A stretch of DNA of 64,000 nucleotides from Bremia lactucae (lineage: Eukaryota; Oomycota; Peronosporomycetes; Peronosporales; Peronosporaceae): contig NC_090624.1 of the NCBI RefSeq assembly GCF_004359215.1, forward strand, positions 1,908,503 to 1,972,502, given 5' to 3'. Under the pieces are notes generated by a model. That model had not been told where the DNA came from and ran no database searches. It saw only the letters and a program-made list of their open reading frames with translations. How positions within the stretch are numbered: the stretch's first letter is position 1; every line of letters starts with the position of its first letter. This document shows, piece after piece, positions 11,015 to 21,121 of the stretch. The position numbers were made by a program, and so were the translations under genes.

Positions 11015-11660
11015 TTAGTCAATCTTGGACTTTCGACTGTCTCTTATAGACAGGGTTTTTAAATTTTCTTGGATCAAGCAAGCATCCTTTTTTCGCACAC
11101 TAAACTTATTCGAGTGATCGAATTTCGACGCTGCCTGCTTGTGCACAGCCCCGGTAACTATGTCCACGTCACAATGGTAGACCTTCGATGCTGCGTGTGC
11201 TTGTGCACAGCCGTCGGGATCTAACACCACAGTATGCTGGGTTTCACACTGAGGCCTCGTGCAGTCATGCAAACGACCGAAGCACAAGTGAGGCCATCGC
11301 ACTTACTCGTAGGACATCCACACGCTCGTCGATGCTCCAAGACGTTCATCAGTTGGCCATCTGATAGACAAGAGACAGGCATCGTCACGGCTTGATGCTG
11401 CCAATTTATACATGTCTCGTATTTTCTGAGCCATGGTAATCCAAGGATGACATCAAATTTGTCATCCAAATCTAGTACGATGAATTCATCGGCGTACTTC
11501 TTATTATTTAACGTGTATTGGATACCAACTACACGTTTCGTAACCTTTACAGATGCGCCTGTTGCTAGGCGCACTGTCATCCTCGTTAGAGGGGTATCGC
11601 GCTCGATAAATTTGAGTCTGCGATGCTCTAGCGATTGGCGTCTAATAAACTTATTTGACG
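11015..11660 (-). pseudogene. Element B protease and linker
   Basis: The minus strand shows SLVDCRASNKFIRRQSLE (active-site G replaced by R), then MTVRLATGASVKVTKRVVG and LDDKFDVILGLPWLRKYE. The Cys/His-containing linker runs to 11015. The coding text is nearly the same as 15600-16252 of element C. An in-frame stop lies immediately before SLVDC in both copies. Confidence 0.8.
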
Positions 11661-11682
11661 CCCTACAATCGACTAGGGACTA

Positions 11683-12960
11683 TATAAGCAACTTATTTGA
11701 CACTTTTATTTTCAGGGTGATGAGTGTAAGCGCATTTCCTGGGGCAATTACACACAATGTTTGTGTATGAGAAGCGACTTCCGTTAAATGACGTGCAAAT
11801 TCTTTTGACGTTAATGGATCAATAGGGCGCTCCGCACCTACTGACCCCGACCATGTTTGACGATCCGCCTCGCCGTTGCGAATTCGCAATAGCGTCGGAT
11901 CTGCGTCCTCAGCGAAATGTCGGTCTTTTCGCTTAGTGCTTTTATGAAATTGGTCGTGGGGCAATACATAGGCGTAGTGGCCCGTCCATTGACATCGATT
12001 ACTTTTTCGTAACCATTTGTAACTTGAAGAGCGAGGATTCTCGCTCTCTACATACGAGAGGTCTTAAGGCTTAAGACCTCCGCTTTCTTGTCGTCTCTGA
12101 GGGCAATAAGCTCCAGAATGAACAAAAGACTGTTTGAGGCTAAAGTCTTTCTCTTCTTCTATAGAGATCGCTTGGCCAAGCAACTCTAATTGTAGCCGGA
12201 ACTGGGGTCTTAACAGGTTCGTCTGCAAGCCTTTTTACCAACACAGTTACTTGTACTTGTTTATTAATCGGATAACTAACGATACAACTGACCAGGTATC
12301 GTGTATGTTGGCATAAGCATGAATGTCATGCTTGCCCTGCTTAAGATCCAGGAGCTCGACTCGAGCCCTGATTTCGGCGCGTGGCGGCTCAAATATTTCT
12401 TTGACCCGGGTCTAAAGCCCTTATACGATCTAGACTAATAGGTCGTGAAGCTTGAGCCCCAAGGCCCAAAATTTGGCACATCCGGCTAAGTTGGACATGC
12501 CAAATATCAATTTCGTCGCATCATCACTGATACGACGAGCTTCTATGGCGTCGTCGAACTCGAACAACCATCTTAAAAAGGAGTCGCCTCCGACTGCCTT
12601 AAACTTACAGATTTTTACTCTTAAGCTTTCGGGTCGACGCGGAAGCGTCGGCTTATTAGCAGCATATACATGGTGCTGTTTCAACAGGTTCAACTGTTGA
12701 GCACTCTATTCTTTTAACACCTCCGCGTATTGAGAGCCTTGCTAATGAAGCAAGTTTACTATCTTTTAGGCTTCGTCGAGCTCATGTTGTATCAACTGGT
12801 TACGGCTGCATGCTGTTCATCTCTACCCAGAATGTACAGCACGGCGCCAACGGCTGGCCCTCACGACCGAACTGATTTGTTCAATCGCTCTCCATTTCGG
12901 GTCACTTAAATAAGTTCATCTTCCACGCGTTGCGCGATAGCCTTCTTGAGGGTCTTGAAA
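11683..12960 (-). pseudogene. Element B gag remnant
   Basis: Gag text is recoverable in several frames: LLRWLFEFDDAIEARRISDD then MSNLAGCAKFWALGLKLHD (about 12430-12600). A later SERPIDPLTSKEFARHL segment lies at 11680-11964. The knuckle equivalent near 11960-12010 has lost its first cysteine and its final Cys/His context (SNRCQ, stop, TGHYAY), so RNA binding would be lost. Confidence 0.7.
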
Positions 12961-13040
12961 GCTCCTCCTTTTTCATCCAACATGTCCATGTTGGATGGAA
13001 CGTGCGGAGGTCGCTGAACGGACTACAAAGTGCTACTAGG

Positions 13041-13552
13041 TGCAACAGGGCAACTTTCACTAGTACTGGTAAGTACTAGTTGACCTTACACTGGTTACGG
13101 TAAAGGTTAGGTGCCTCAGAACTTAACGTACACAGGGGTGCAGAGGAAGTTTTGTAAGTAGCTACGGGTATTTAGCTACCAAAGGTAATTCAAAGGATTC
13201 GATTTAGATAAAAAGTAAAACTGTATTAATGTATTTAGTTCTTTACGCAACGATTTTCTATCTACTATTTTTTTGTTACCTTAATATCTAAACAAGTATG
13301 GCGCCTCCTGTGCACCGCACGGTCGTGTCTTGAAACGATTGGCGGGGTTGATCTAGACTGAAATCAACCAATCAATAGAGTAAAAGTCTAATTACACCAA
13401 TCATACCAATTTGGTTTTATTGAAACTATTTAAGTCAAAAATAATTGAAAAGTATAATTTTGTACTTCTTTGTTTGTTTCCGTTTATAGGAAATACATAT
13501 TATTATTCCTCGTAGAGGAAAGAATACTTATGTAACAGGACATCCCGTTACG
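13041..13552 (-). mobile_element. 5' LTR of element B
   Basis: In element sense it starts (C)GTAACGGGATGTCCTGTTAC near 13552 and ends CCCTGTTGCA at 13041. It is followed by CC and TAGTAGCACTTTGTAGTCC, a one-base variant of the primer site. Two of the U5 hairpins are still visible (for example ACTAGTACT..AGTACTAGT). Confidence 0.8.
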
Positions 13553-13800
13553 TGGGCCTTCACTGATGCAAAACCTTTCCCATTACGTGCAATGGGAGGT
13601 AAAAGATAATGTAGCCTCAAGAAAATCGGTACAAAGCGGTATCCGTCATCAAATGCACAGGATATTGATGCCATAATTTGATTGATCCGATTCTACCTAA
13701 CTTGGTGAAAATATCAAACTTCGGTGGGTTCAAATAGCAAGCAATTTGACTGTCAGATTCGACGTGGCTGGGTAAAAATAGCAACTTGGGTGGTTAGAAT
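13553..13800. other. Spacer between head-to-head elements B and C
   Basis: About 250 bp lie between the two 5' LTRs. It holds two imperfect copies of a GGTGGGTT..AATAGCAAG-like motif, which also recurs near 19680-19705. It has no coding capacity and spans the symmetry centre of the B/C inverted repeat. Confidence 0.5.
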
Positions 13801-14231
13801 TAGCAAGTCCCCAAAATTATTATCTTTATTATTTTCACTTGATTGTTCCAATGTTGCCAAATTTGGTAACACTGCCGCAATAAGGCATTATTTCTATCAA
13901 TTGGTTGATTTAAATTTTAAAACAACCCTGCCAATCGTTACAAGACACGATTGTGCGATGCGCGAGTAGGCGCAATACATAGTTTGGTATCAAGAATAAA
14001 TTTAATAGTAGATAGAACATCGTTACATAGGTAGCTAAATATCTTAATACAGTTTTACTTCTCCCTACTTATAATCCTTTGTATTACCTTTGGTAGCCAA
14101 AGACTCTAAGGTACTTCGAAACGTTTCTCTGTACCTGTATATATGAAGCAACCGAGCCACCCCACCTTCACTGTAATCAGTGTAGTTTGGCTAGTACTGT
14201 TAACAGTACTAGCAAAGGGTGCTTCATTACA
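13801..14231 (+). mobile_element. 5' LTR of element C, 5'-truncated or diverged
   Basis: U3/R/U5 landmarks are in plus order: CAATTGGTTGATTTAAATT, CAATCGTTACAAGACACGAT, ATCGTTACATAGG and the TTTCTCTGTACCTGTATA tract. The end is GGGTGCTTCATTACA at 14231. Hairpins TTCACTG..CAGTGTA and GCTAGTACTG..CAGTACTAGC precede the end. The TGTAAC start is not recognisable. Confidence 0.7.
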
Positions 14232-14279
14232 ACTTCGTAGTACCTTCATCGGCCCACGCATATACCATCCAACCTGGAC

Positions 14280-15587
14280 ATGTTGGATGAAGAAGGATAA
14301 AGCCTTCAAGCCCCTCAAGAAGGCTTTTGCGCAACGCGTGCAAATGAACACATTTTAGTGACATTGAACGGAGTTAGATCGAAGAAATGAGTTCGGTCGT
14401 AGGCGGGCTAGCCGTAAGCGCAATGTTGTCCGCTCTGCCAAGAGACAAGCAACATGCGGCTATTGCCGAGCTCGTCCAACATAAACTCGACGGGGCCAAG
14501 ACAAAGTAGCCTTGCTTCATTAGCAAGGCTCTCAACACGCGGAGGTGTCGAGTGAACAGGGTGCTTAACATTTGAACTGTTCAGACAGCAGCATTTACAT
14601 GCTGCTAGCAAGCCGACGCTTTCACATCGACCCGAAAGCTTATAGATCGAAATCTCTTCAGGCAAGGCAGTCAAAGGCGACTACATTTTAAGATGGTTCG
14701 TCGAATTAGCCAACGCTATTAAAGCTCGCCTTATCAGTGATGATGCGACGAAAGTGAATTCTGGCATATCCAATTTAGCCGGACGTGCCAAATTTTGGGC
14801 CTTGGGGCTCAAGCTTCACGACCTATTAGTTTTGGGTCGTATGAGGTCTTTAAAACCCGGCTCAGACAAACATTTTAGCCGCCACGTGCCGAATTGAGGG
14901 CTCGAGCCGAGCTCTTGGATTTAAAGCAGGGCAAGCATGACAGTCACGCTTATGCCCAACATACACGATACCTGGTCAGTTGTATCGTTAGTCATCCGAT
15001 TAATTAACAAGTACAAGTAACTATGTTGGTAAAAAGGCTTGCAGACGAACCTGTTAAGACCCCAGTTCCGGCTACAATTAGAGTTGCTTGGCCAAGCGAT
15101 CTCCATAGAAGAAGAGAAAGACTTTAGCCTCAAACAGTCTTTTGTTCATTCTGGAGCTTATTGCCCTCAGAGACGACAAGAAAGCGGAGGTCTTAAGCCT
15201 TAAGACCTCTCGTATGTAGAGAGCGAGAATCCTCGCTCTTCAAGTTACAAATGGTTACGAAAAAGTAATCGATGTCAATGAACGGGCCACTACGCCTATG
15301 TATTGCCCCACGACCAATTTCATAAAAGCACTAAGCGAAAAGACCGACATTTCGCTGAGGACGCAGATCCGACGCTATTGCGAAATCGCAACGGCGAGGC
15401 GGATCGTCAAACATGGTCGGGGTCAGTAGGTGCGGAGCGCCCTATTGATCCATTAACGTCAAAAGAATTTGCACGTCATTTAACGGAAGTCGCTTCTCAT
15501 ACACAAACATTGTGTGTAATTGCCCCAGGAAATGCGCTTACACTCATCACCCTGAAAATAAAAGTGTCAAATAAGTTGCTTATATAG
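14280..15587 (+). pseudogene. Element C gag remnant
   Basis: Plus-strand gag pieces in several frames include YILRWFVELANAIKARLISDD, NLAGRAKFWALGLKLHDLL and VGAERPIDPLTSKEFARHL. Stops occur throughout. The stop TAG at 15585-15587 is shared with the same site of element B (11680-11682), which points to copying after inactivation. The knuckle region (about 15250-15300) carries the same loss of cysteines as B. Confidence 0.75.
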
Positions 15588-16252
15588 TCCCTAGTCGATT
15601 GTAGGGCGTCAAATAAGTTTATTAGACGCCAATCGCTAGAGCATCGCAGACTCAAATTTATCGAGCGCGATACCCCTCTAACGAGGATGACAGTGCGCCT
15701 AGCAACAGGCGCATCTGTAAAGGTTACGAAACGTGTAGTTGGTATCCAATACACGTTAAATAATAAGAAGTACGCCGATGAATTCATCGTACTAGATTTG
15801 GATGACAAATTTGATGTCATCCTTGGATTACCATGGCTCAGAAAATACGAGACATGTATAAATTGGCAGCATCAAGCCGTGACGATGCCTGTCTCTTGTC
15901 TATCAGATGGCCAACTGATGAACGTCTTGGAGCATCGACGAGCGTGTGGATGTCCTACGAGTAAGTGCGATGGCCTCACTTGTGGTTCGGTCGTTTGCAT
16001 GACTGCACGAGGCCTCAGTGTGAAACCCAGCATACTGTGGTGTTAGATCCCGACGGCTGTGCACAAGCACACGCAGCATCGAAGGCCTACCATTGTGACG
16101 TGGACATAGTTACCGGGGCTGTGCACAAGCAGGCAGCGTCGAAATTCGATCACTCGAATAAGTTTAGTGTGCGAAAAAAGGATGCTTGCTTGATCCAAGA
16201 AAATTTAAAAACCCTGTCTATAAGAGACAGTCGAAAGTCCAAGATTGACTAA
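15588..16252 (+). pseudogene. Element C protease and linker
   Basis: SLVDCRASNKFIRRQSLE, then TGASVKVTKRVVGIQYTL and LDDKFDVILGLPWLRKYE at 15590-15850, then the Cys/His linker to 16252. The protein is almost identical to the B copy. The active-site neighbourhood DCRAS lacks the required glycine. Confidence 0.8.
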
Positions 16253-16454
16253 AGAGTCCATCTTAAGGGATTTTGCTGTGGTAGCACAACTATAGCTAGA
16301 TGCAGTTGGTGTTGGGTACTTTCCGAATAATTTCTGTGAGAATAAGTCCACGAAAAACTGTGGTCAAAGGTTCCCAGGAACCTTTGGCAATTAAGAAACG
16401 TACAAAGAAGATATTGAGACATTTAATGTCTTAGTAAATAAACGAATGAAGTGT

Positions 16455-16591
16455 AATGGTGCGGTGCGCAAAGAGGCGCAGAACTTTGTAAGTTATCACT
16501 ATAATAAGCTCAGTAGTTGATAGAAGATCGTTACGTAGGACATTAAAATATAAATACAGATTTACTTTTTTCTATCCTAAAGCCTTGGTCT
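16455..16591 (+). repeat. 137-bp LTR patch inserted in element C
   Basis: Element B (10800-10820, opposite strand) reads CGAATGGAGTGTAGGCGCTTACAC without interruption. Element C has the same flanks split by 137 bp of family LTR sequence, running from the GGTGCGGTGCGCAA tract to TCCTAAAGCCTTGGTCT. It has neither LTR end and no target duplication. It is therefore a patch of LTR interior rather than a normal insertion. Confidence 0.85.
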
Positions 16592-17560
16592 AGGCGCTTA
16601 CACACTTGATTTGGTAGCGCCTTCAAATTTAACTTCGGAGATAACTCAATTACCAACGCTAGAGCCGAAACAGTTCTTGCGAGATCTGCGTAGTGGCAAA
16701 GTCAAGCAGATCTGGGTACTTGTCACAGATGACAACTACGTTGCCGATCTTCGGTCGGTAAAAGTATTTCCTGTGAACGAAACGATTCTTAATAGCTCAT
16801 AGATGGTCAAAAGCTTCCTCGATGAGAAGACTTGGATTGAACGTTTTACGTCCGAATCCTGGGAGTCTTTGAAGAACCCCTATATAAAGATTTAATAGAA
16901 TTTAAAAATGTCTTTCCTGAATCAGTACCGGGTGAGTTGCCAAAATATAAAGACAACTAGACACGAAATTGACCTAATCTTAGGTTCGACAGATTGTGTC
17001 ATCAATCAATTGGCTATTGCCTCGTGAAAAGTAATAGCGATCGACAAATTCTTTGCCGAACTCTTAGCAGCGGGCCATCTGAGAGAAATAACATCCCCAC
17101 ATACCTTATGTGTGCGTAAAGCTACAGGAGAAGGGTCGATAGTGCATACATTTAATGAGCTGAACGCTGCAACTGTACCGGCTCAAATGCCGATACCACA
17201 AAAAGATGTAATCATTGATAGTATGTCAAAGAGTTCTACATTTTCGTCAATGGATCTAATTGATGGATTCTTTCAAATCCTTGTGCGTGAACAGGATATT
17301 CCGTTCACAGCAGTAATTACCCGAGGTGGTATGCTATGGGAGTGGCTAGTTATGCCACCGTGACTTAGTAATGCCCCTGCGACATTTAACAGATGTGTAA
17401 CCAATCCGTTGAGATCGGTGCGGGATTTTGGACCGACCTATTTTGATGACGCCTTTGTTTATAGTAGAGCTATGAGAAATCTATCGGACGTTGAAGTACA
17501 TCATATCCATGTCCAAAGGTTCTAACACTTATGCGTCAGCATAAGTTGAATACAAATCGC
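16592..17560 (+). pseudogene. Element C pre-RT and reverse transcriptase
   Basis: Plus-strand pre-RT (LTSEITQLPTLEPKQFLRDL, 16620-16800) is followed by broken RT entry. The fingers and palm come next: HTFNELNAATVPAQMPIPQK, FSSMDLIDGFFQILVREQD and LWEWLVMP (17112-17363). The catalytic region reads YFDDAFVYS near 17440-17465. Single stops and frameshifts interrupt it. Confidence 0.8.
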
Positions 17561-17799
17561 AAGAAGTGCATATTCGCTGCAAGCGAAACACCACTTCTTG
17601 AGTGCATCGTGGGTAAAATCTGTGCACGCCCTGATCCTGAAAAGATCAAGGCAATCACCAATTGACCCGTGCCAGTCGATGTAAAGGCTCTTTGAAAGTT
17701 CATCGGCTTAGCGGCGTATACTCAGGCAATTCTGCCGAAATGACAGTACATATTTCTTCTTTGTTGAAGAAAAATGTAATGTGGTCTAGAACGCTCATT

Positions 17800-18220
17800 G
17801 TCAGCGTTCCTTCGAGGGTATGAGAAAAGCATGATGCAATCGCCGACCTGGCGATTGCTGACCAAAACCGACCTTTTTATATGGTCTGTGACGCCAGCGA
17901 TTTTGCAATCGACTGTGCGTTAATGCAATATGACACAGACGGCGCAGAGCGCGTCGTCTGTTATCAATGGCGTCAGCTGCAACCAGCTGAACGCAACTAT
18001 TCAGTGCATGACAAGGAGCTCCTTGCCATAAAATATGCACAAACTAAATTTAGGGTTTATCTCTTGGAAGATGTTCATTGTATATACAGACCATGCGTCT
18101 TTACACACGGCCGTAACCAGTCCACATCTCTCGCAAAAGATGGCGAGATAATTGTCATTCTTCGCCGTGTAATACTTCTCCGTGGAGTATATACCAGGAC
18201 GACTAAACGTCGTCGCTGAT
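17800..18220 (+). pseudogene. Element C RNase H
   Basis: MVCDASDFAIDCALMQYD, then QWRQLQPAERNYSVHDKELL and AIKYAQTKFRVYLL match gypsy RNase H: the Asp-bearing first strand, then the HDKELLA helix. The C-terminal half is frameshifted. No integrase follows. Confidence 0.85.
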
Positions 18221-18329
18221 TTTCTTTTGTGCCGGCTGATTTGAGCCGACTGCGCAAATCAACACTAGCATAAGGCCACTGTTGCAATAATAAGTATTCT
18301 GTCGTGAACATTACTCGACGACATTAGAA

Positions 18330-18970
18330 GAGCTTCGGTGGTACTCTTCCAAACGGGCGAAGGATGTAAACCTTTCTTTCAAGCTTGGACAGCTTTGTTT
18401 GCAGAATCCCTTGCCTCTTGTGGGAAGACTCATGCCCATACTATTATAAGGTGCAGGTCATGCCCCTTAGGTAGCATATTTCATAAAGTGATTTTTAGGT
18501 ATGGCTCACAGGACCAAGTTAATGTTAACGTTAACATGAGCCAACAGGAAGGAGACTGCTTTATGTTGCGGTTCGCTCCTAGAGGCCTTGGTTACCCTCT
18601 GAGGATAACCTGATTCCTTGGTCTGGTTTACATATGCCGCTATTTGACTCATCCAGGCTTTACAAGTCTGGTGAGGATGAGACGGAATTCTTCATCGACG
18701 CCTTTTTCCGGCATTGGCATTACTGACAGCTACACTGATCTGTGCGGCTGCCAGCTTAACGGCATCACGGCCCACGCGCACAGACATATTCGTCGCCATC
18801 TTGATTTTGGTCAAAATTAATAGTACAAATTAATTCGGTATTTTAATTAAAATCAATAATGCAAATAATATCGGTATTTTAATCAAAACTATTAATGCAA
18901 ATTACAGAGAAAGACATAATAATCTCTCCTTTCACCTACATCAGTCACTATAGTAACTGATGTTTAGAAG
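18330..18970 (-). pseudogene. Element C copy of the antisense 3' region, partly inverted
   Basis: On the minus strand from ATG 18799 a short frame begins MATNMSVRVGRDAVKLAAAQ and matches the alanine-rich start in element F (about 32353-32460, plus). The spacer between it and the LTR is also homologous (CATTATTG/ATTTTAATTAAAAT-type repeats). The middle part, containing the GTTAACGTTAAC palindrome and the FDSS/FIDAFF-like block (18500-18720), lies in the opposite orientation to that start. This copy is therefore internally inverted. Confidence 0.6.
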
Positions 18971-18975
18971 GCTGA

Positions 18976-19481
18976 TATAACGGGATGTCCCGTTACATAA
19001 GTATTATGTCCCATGCGAGGAATAACAATTATTACTTTCTATGAGAGGAAATGACAAAGAAGTATACAAGATTATAATCATTATTAATTTTGACTTAAAA
19101 AGTTCAATAATACCAAATTTGTTATTATTGGTGCAATAAGACATTAGCTCTATCGATTGCTTTATTTAAGTATAAATTAACCCCGCCAATCGTTTTAAGA
19201 CACGAATGTGCGGTGCGCAACGAGGAGCCATGCTTATTTAATTAAAAATATAATAAGTTCAGTAGTAGATTGAAGATCGGAATAGGAAGCTAAATATATT
19301 TATAAAATTTTACTTCTCCCTACTTCTAATTCTTTGAATTACCTTACGTAGCGAAAGACCCTTAGCTACTTAGAAACCTTTCTCTGTACCTGTATACGTG
19401 AAGTTTCGAGGCACCTAACCTTCACTGTAACCAGTGTAAGGCACTAGTACTTACCGGTACTACTGAAAGGTGCCCAGTTTG
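18976..19481 (+). mobile_element. 3' LTR of element C
   Basis: It starts TATAACGGGATGTCCCGTTA (TG changed to TA) and contains all family landmarks in plus order: AATCGTTTTAAGACACGA, GTGCGGTGCGCAACGAGG and GTAGTAGATTGAAGATCG. It ends AAAGGTGCCCAGTTT at about 19481, a decayed GTTACA end. Confidence 0.75.
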
Positions 19482-20216
19482 AAAGAAGCTTGGGGAGCAC
19501 AAATTAGAACATTTCTGAGTGATGCAGAAAGGGAGATAGATAAATCCCCATACCCAACTCCCTATTTTCATAGATATTTATGATTGGTATTTAATTGAAG
19601 AAGCCGTTTCGGTCTTTTAAAAAAACCGTTGACAGTATTTAAAAAATATTTTTTGAGATAGTGGATTTAATAAAAAGTCGGTGGGTGAAGATAGCAAGTC
19701 CCTAATTTTGTACTTCTTTGTTTTTTCTCTCATAAAAATAGTATTTATGTAACGGCACACCCCGTCACAGGCTGAATATCCACCCTTTCTAATTTGTATC
19801 TCGAATTTACGGCATCCCATCGGAGCGTCCTCATCCATGACGTATAAGCTATTTAGCTTGAGACCAACCTAATCAAAATTATTATCGAGTTTGAGTAAAC
19901 TACAAGGCGACAGTAGGCGTCAGTGAAGCCTCGACCTGAATATGAAAGAATCGTTTTATTTTATTAAAAAGCGTAGAATGGGTGATACGGTATTAAGAGC
20001 TAGCATACTCCTTTGTAGCAGAAGCTTATAGCAAATTATCGAAGCGTCACAATTCTAAAACGATAAACCGTTAAGTTGTATTGGGAGCAATCTACCCGAG
20101 TCGACATCGATCTTGTACCTACGATCTCACTTTGAGACTTACGGCGTCTTTAAGCGGAGCGAAAGAGTCTATTATCAAAATGGGTCATGCTGCTGTGACT
20201 GACCCGCTGCATTCTA
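19482..20216. other. Non-coding, with a short LTR fragment at 19706-19769
   Basis: A minus-oriented LTR end (TTTTGTACTTC..ATGTAACGGCACACCCCGTCACA) lies at 19706-19769. The remainder shows no supportable gene. Confidence 0.5.
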
Positions 20217-20742
20217 TGTAGCCGACAACTCGAGCATTCTTACATCTTGCTGACACTTATTTCGTGCGCCAATAGGCAGCTTCCACATCAATGTCCCACT
20301 ATTTGTCCATGGACCAACGATATATAAAGGAGGCGGATCTAGGACTGTCGGATCTGTAATTGTGCTAGGATGATCCACAAAAATATCAACACACTCAAGT
20401 ACCCTAGATATAAAGTCCAAATGTGTTTGTCTCTCAGCTCGCTTAAAGCTGCCATGTCTTAGTACATACCACAGGCATCGGACAATAGTAGGAGCCGAAA
20501 ATTACTTTGAATGCGTCGAACAAGGGCATTCCTGTACTTGGCGAAGCCTCAATTCGAGCGTATTGCTCTGTGACACCCTGTCTAAATAGAAGACGAAAAA
20601 CGTCAAAGCACAAGTCTGTGCGTCTTACGTAATACTCTTCCTTAAAAATCTCCTCCAAGCAGGGGTATATTTCCAAGTCAAATTCCATGGTGAGAGAACA
20701 GTGAATCAAATGGTGCAAATCCGTGCGACTTGCGGAAGTCAT
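20217..20742 (-). pseudogene. Unidentified protein gene with a frameshift
   Basis: The first minus-strand ATG in frame gives MTSASRTDLHHLIHCSLTME, then FKEEYYVRRTDLCFDVFRLL and GMPLFDAFKVIFGSYYCPMP. Near 20445 the frame closes. The next frame continues with plausible protein (HLDFISRVLECVDIFVDHP, LYIVGPWTNSGTLMWKLP) to a stop at 20217. The amino-acid composition is natural in both parts. A single-base frameshift or an unresolved short intron would explain it; a 21-base GT..AG candidate is too short. I do not recognise the family. Confidence 0.5.
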
Positions 20743-21121
20743 GGACGTACTACAATCGATTCGAGTAAACGAGGTCACCAACACTAGCACGAAGGAAGCA
20801 TGCAATATAACTTGTTTATAATTCTAAAGCTAGTTTATGGTAAGCTTGCATTAACTGGGTAAATCCATCCGATAGTGTTTATCAATCTAATCATTCCTTA
20901 TGTCGCAGAGCTCAGTGGACATTTGCTCACAGAAGTTGTTAAAGCGTGCGTCGCACCCTAATGCGTTTTTTTATCCTCCGCCGTTTTTGAGCACATTTTT
21001 TAGTTCAATTTTTCAGTAAAACCTTTTATCGTTTGTGCGAAATTGATACTTTTGTAAGGTTGGTATTTTCTACCTGGCTAACTTATTACTGGGATTAAAA
21101 AAAAAATTATCTTAAGTTACT

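Larger units (their letters stand above)
9645..13552 (-). mobile_element. Gypsy element B, minus strand, with nested solo LTR
   Basis: It reads 5' LTR (13552-13041), gag (about 12960-11683), protease (about 11660-11220), Cys-rich linker, pre-RT and RT fingers. It breaks off at about 9645 after VPGQTPIP. RT is split by a solo LTR at 9718-10265. B faces element C as one arm of a large inverted repeat centred near 13633. Many stops are present, including one shared with C. Confidence 0.85.
14232..18975 (+). mobile_element. Gypsy element C internal region
   Basis: Plus-strand order is gag, protease, linker, an inserted LTR patch, pre-RT, RT and RNase H. The 3' region that follows contains rearranged parts of the antisense reading region described for element F. 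Integrase is absent. LTRs at 13801-14231 and 18976-19481 bound it, giving about 5.7 kb overall. Confidence 0.8.
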
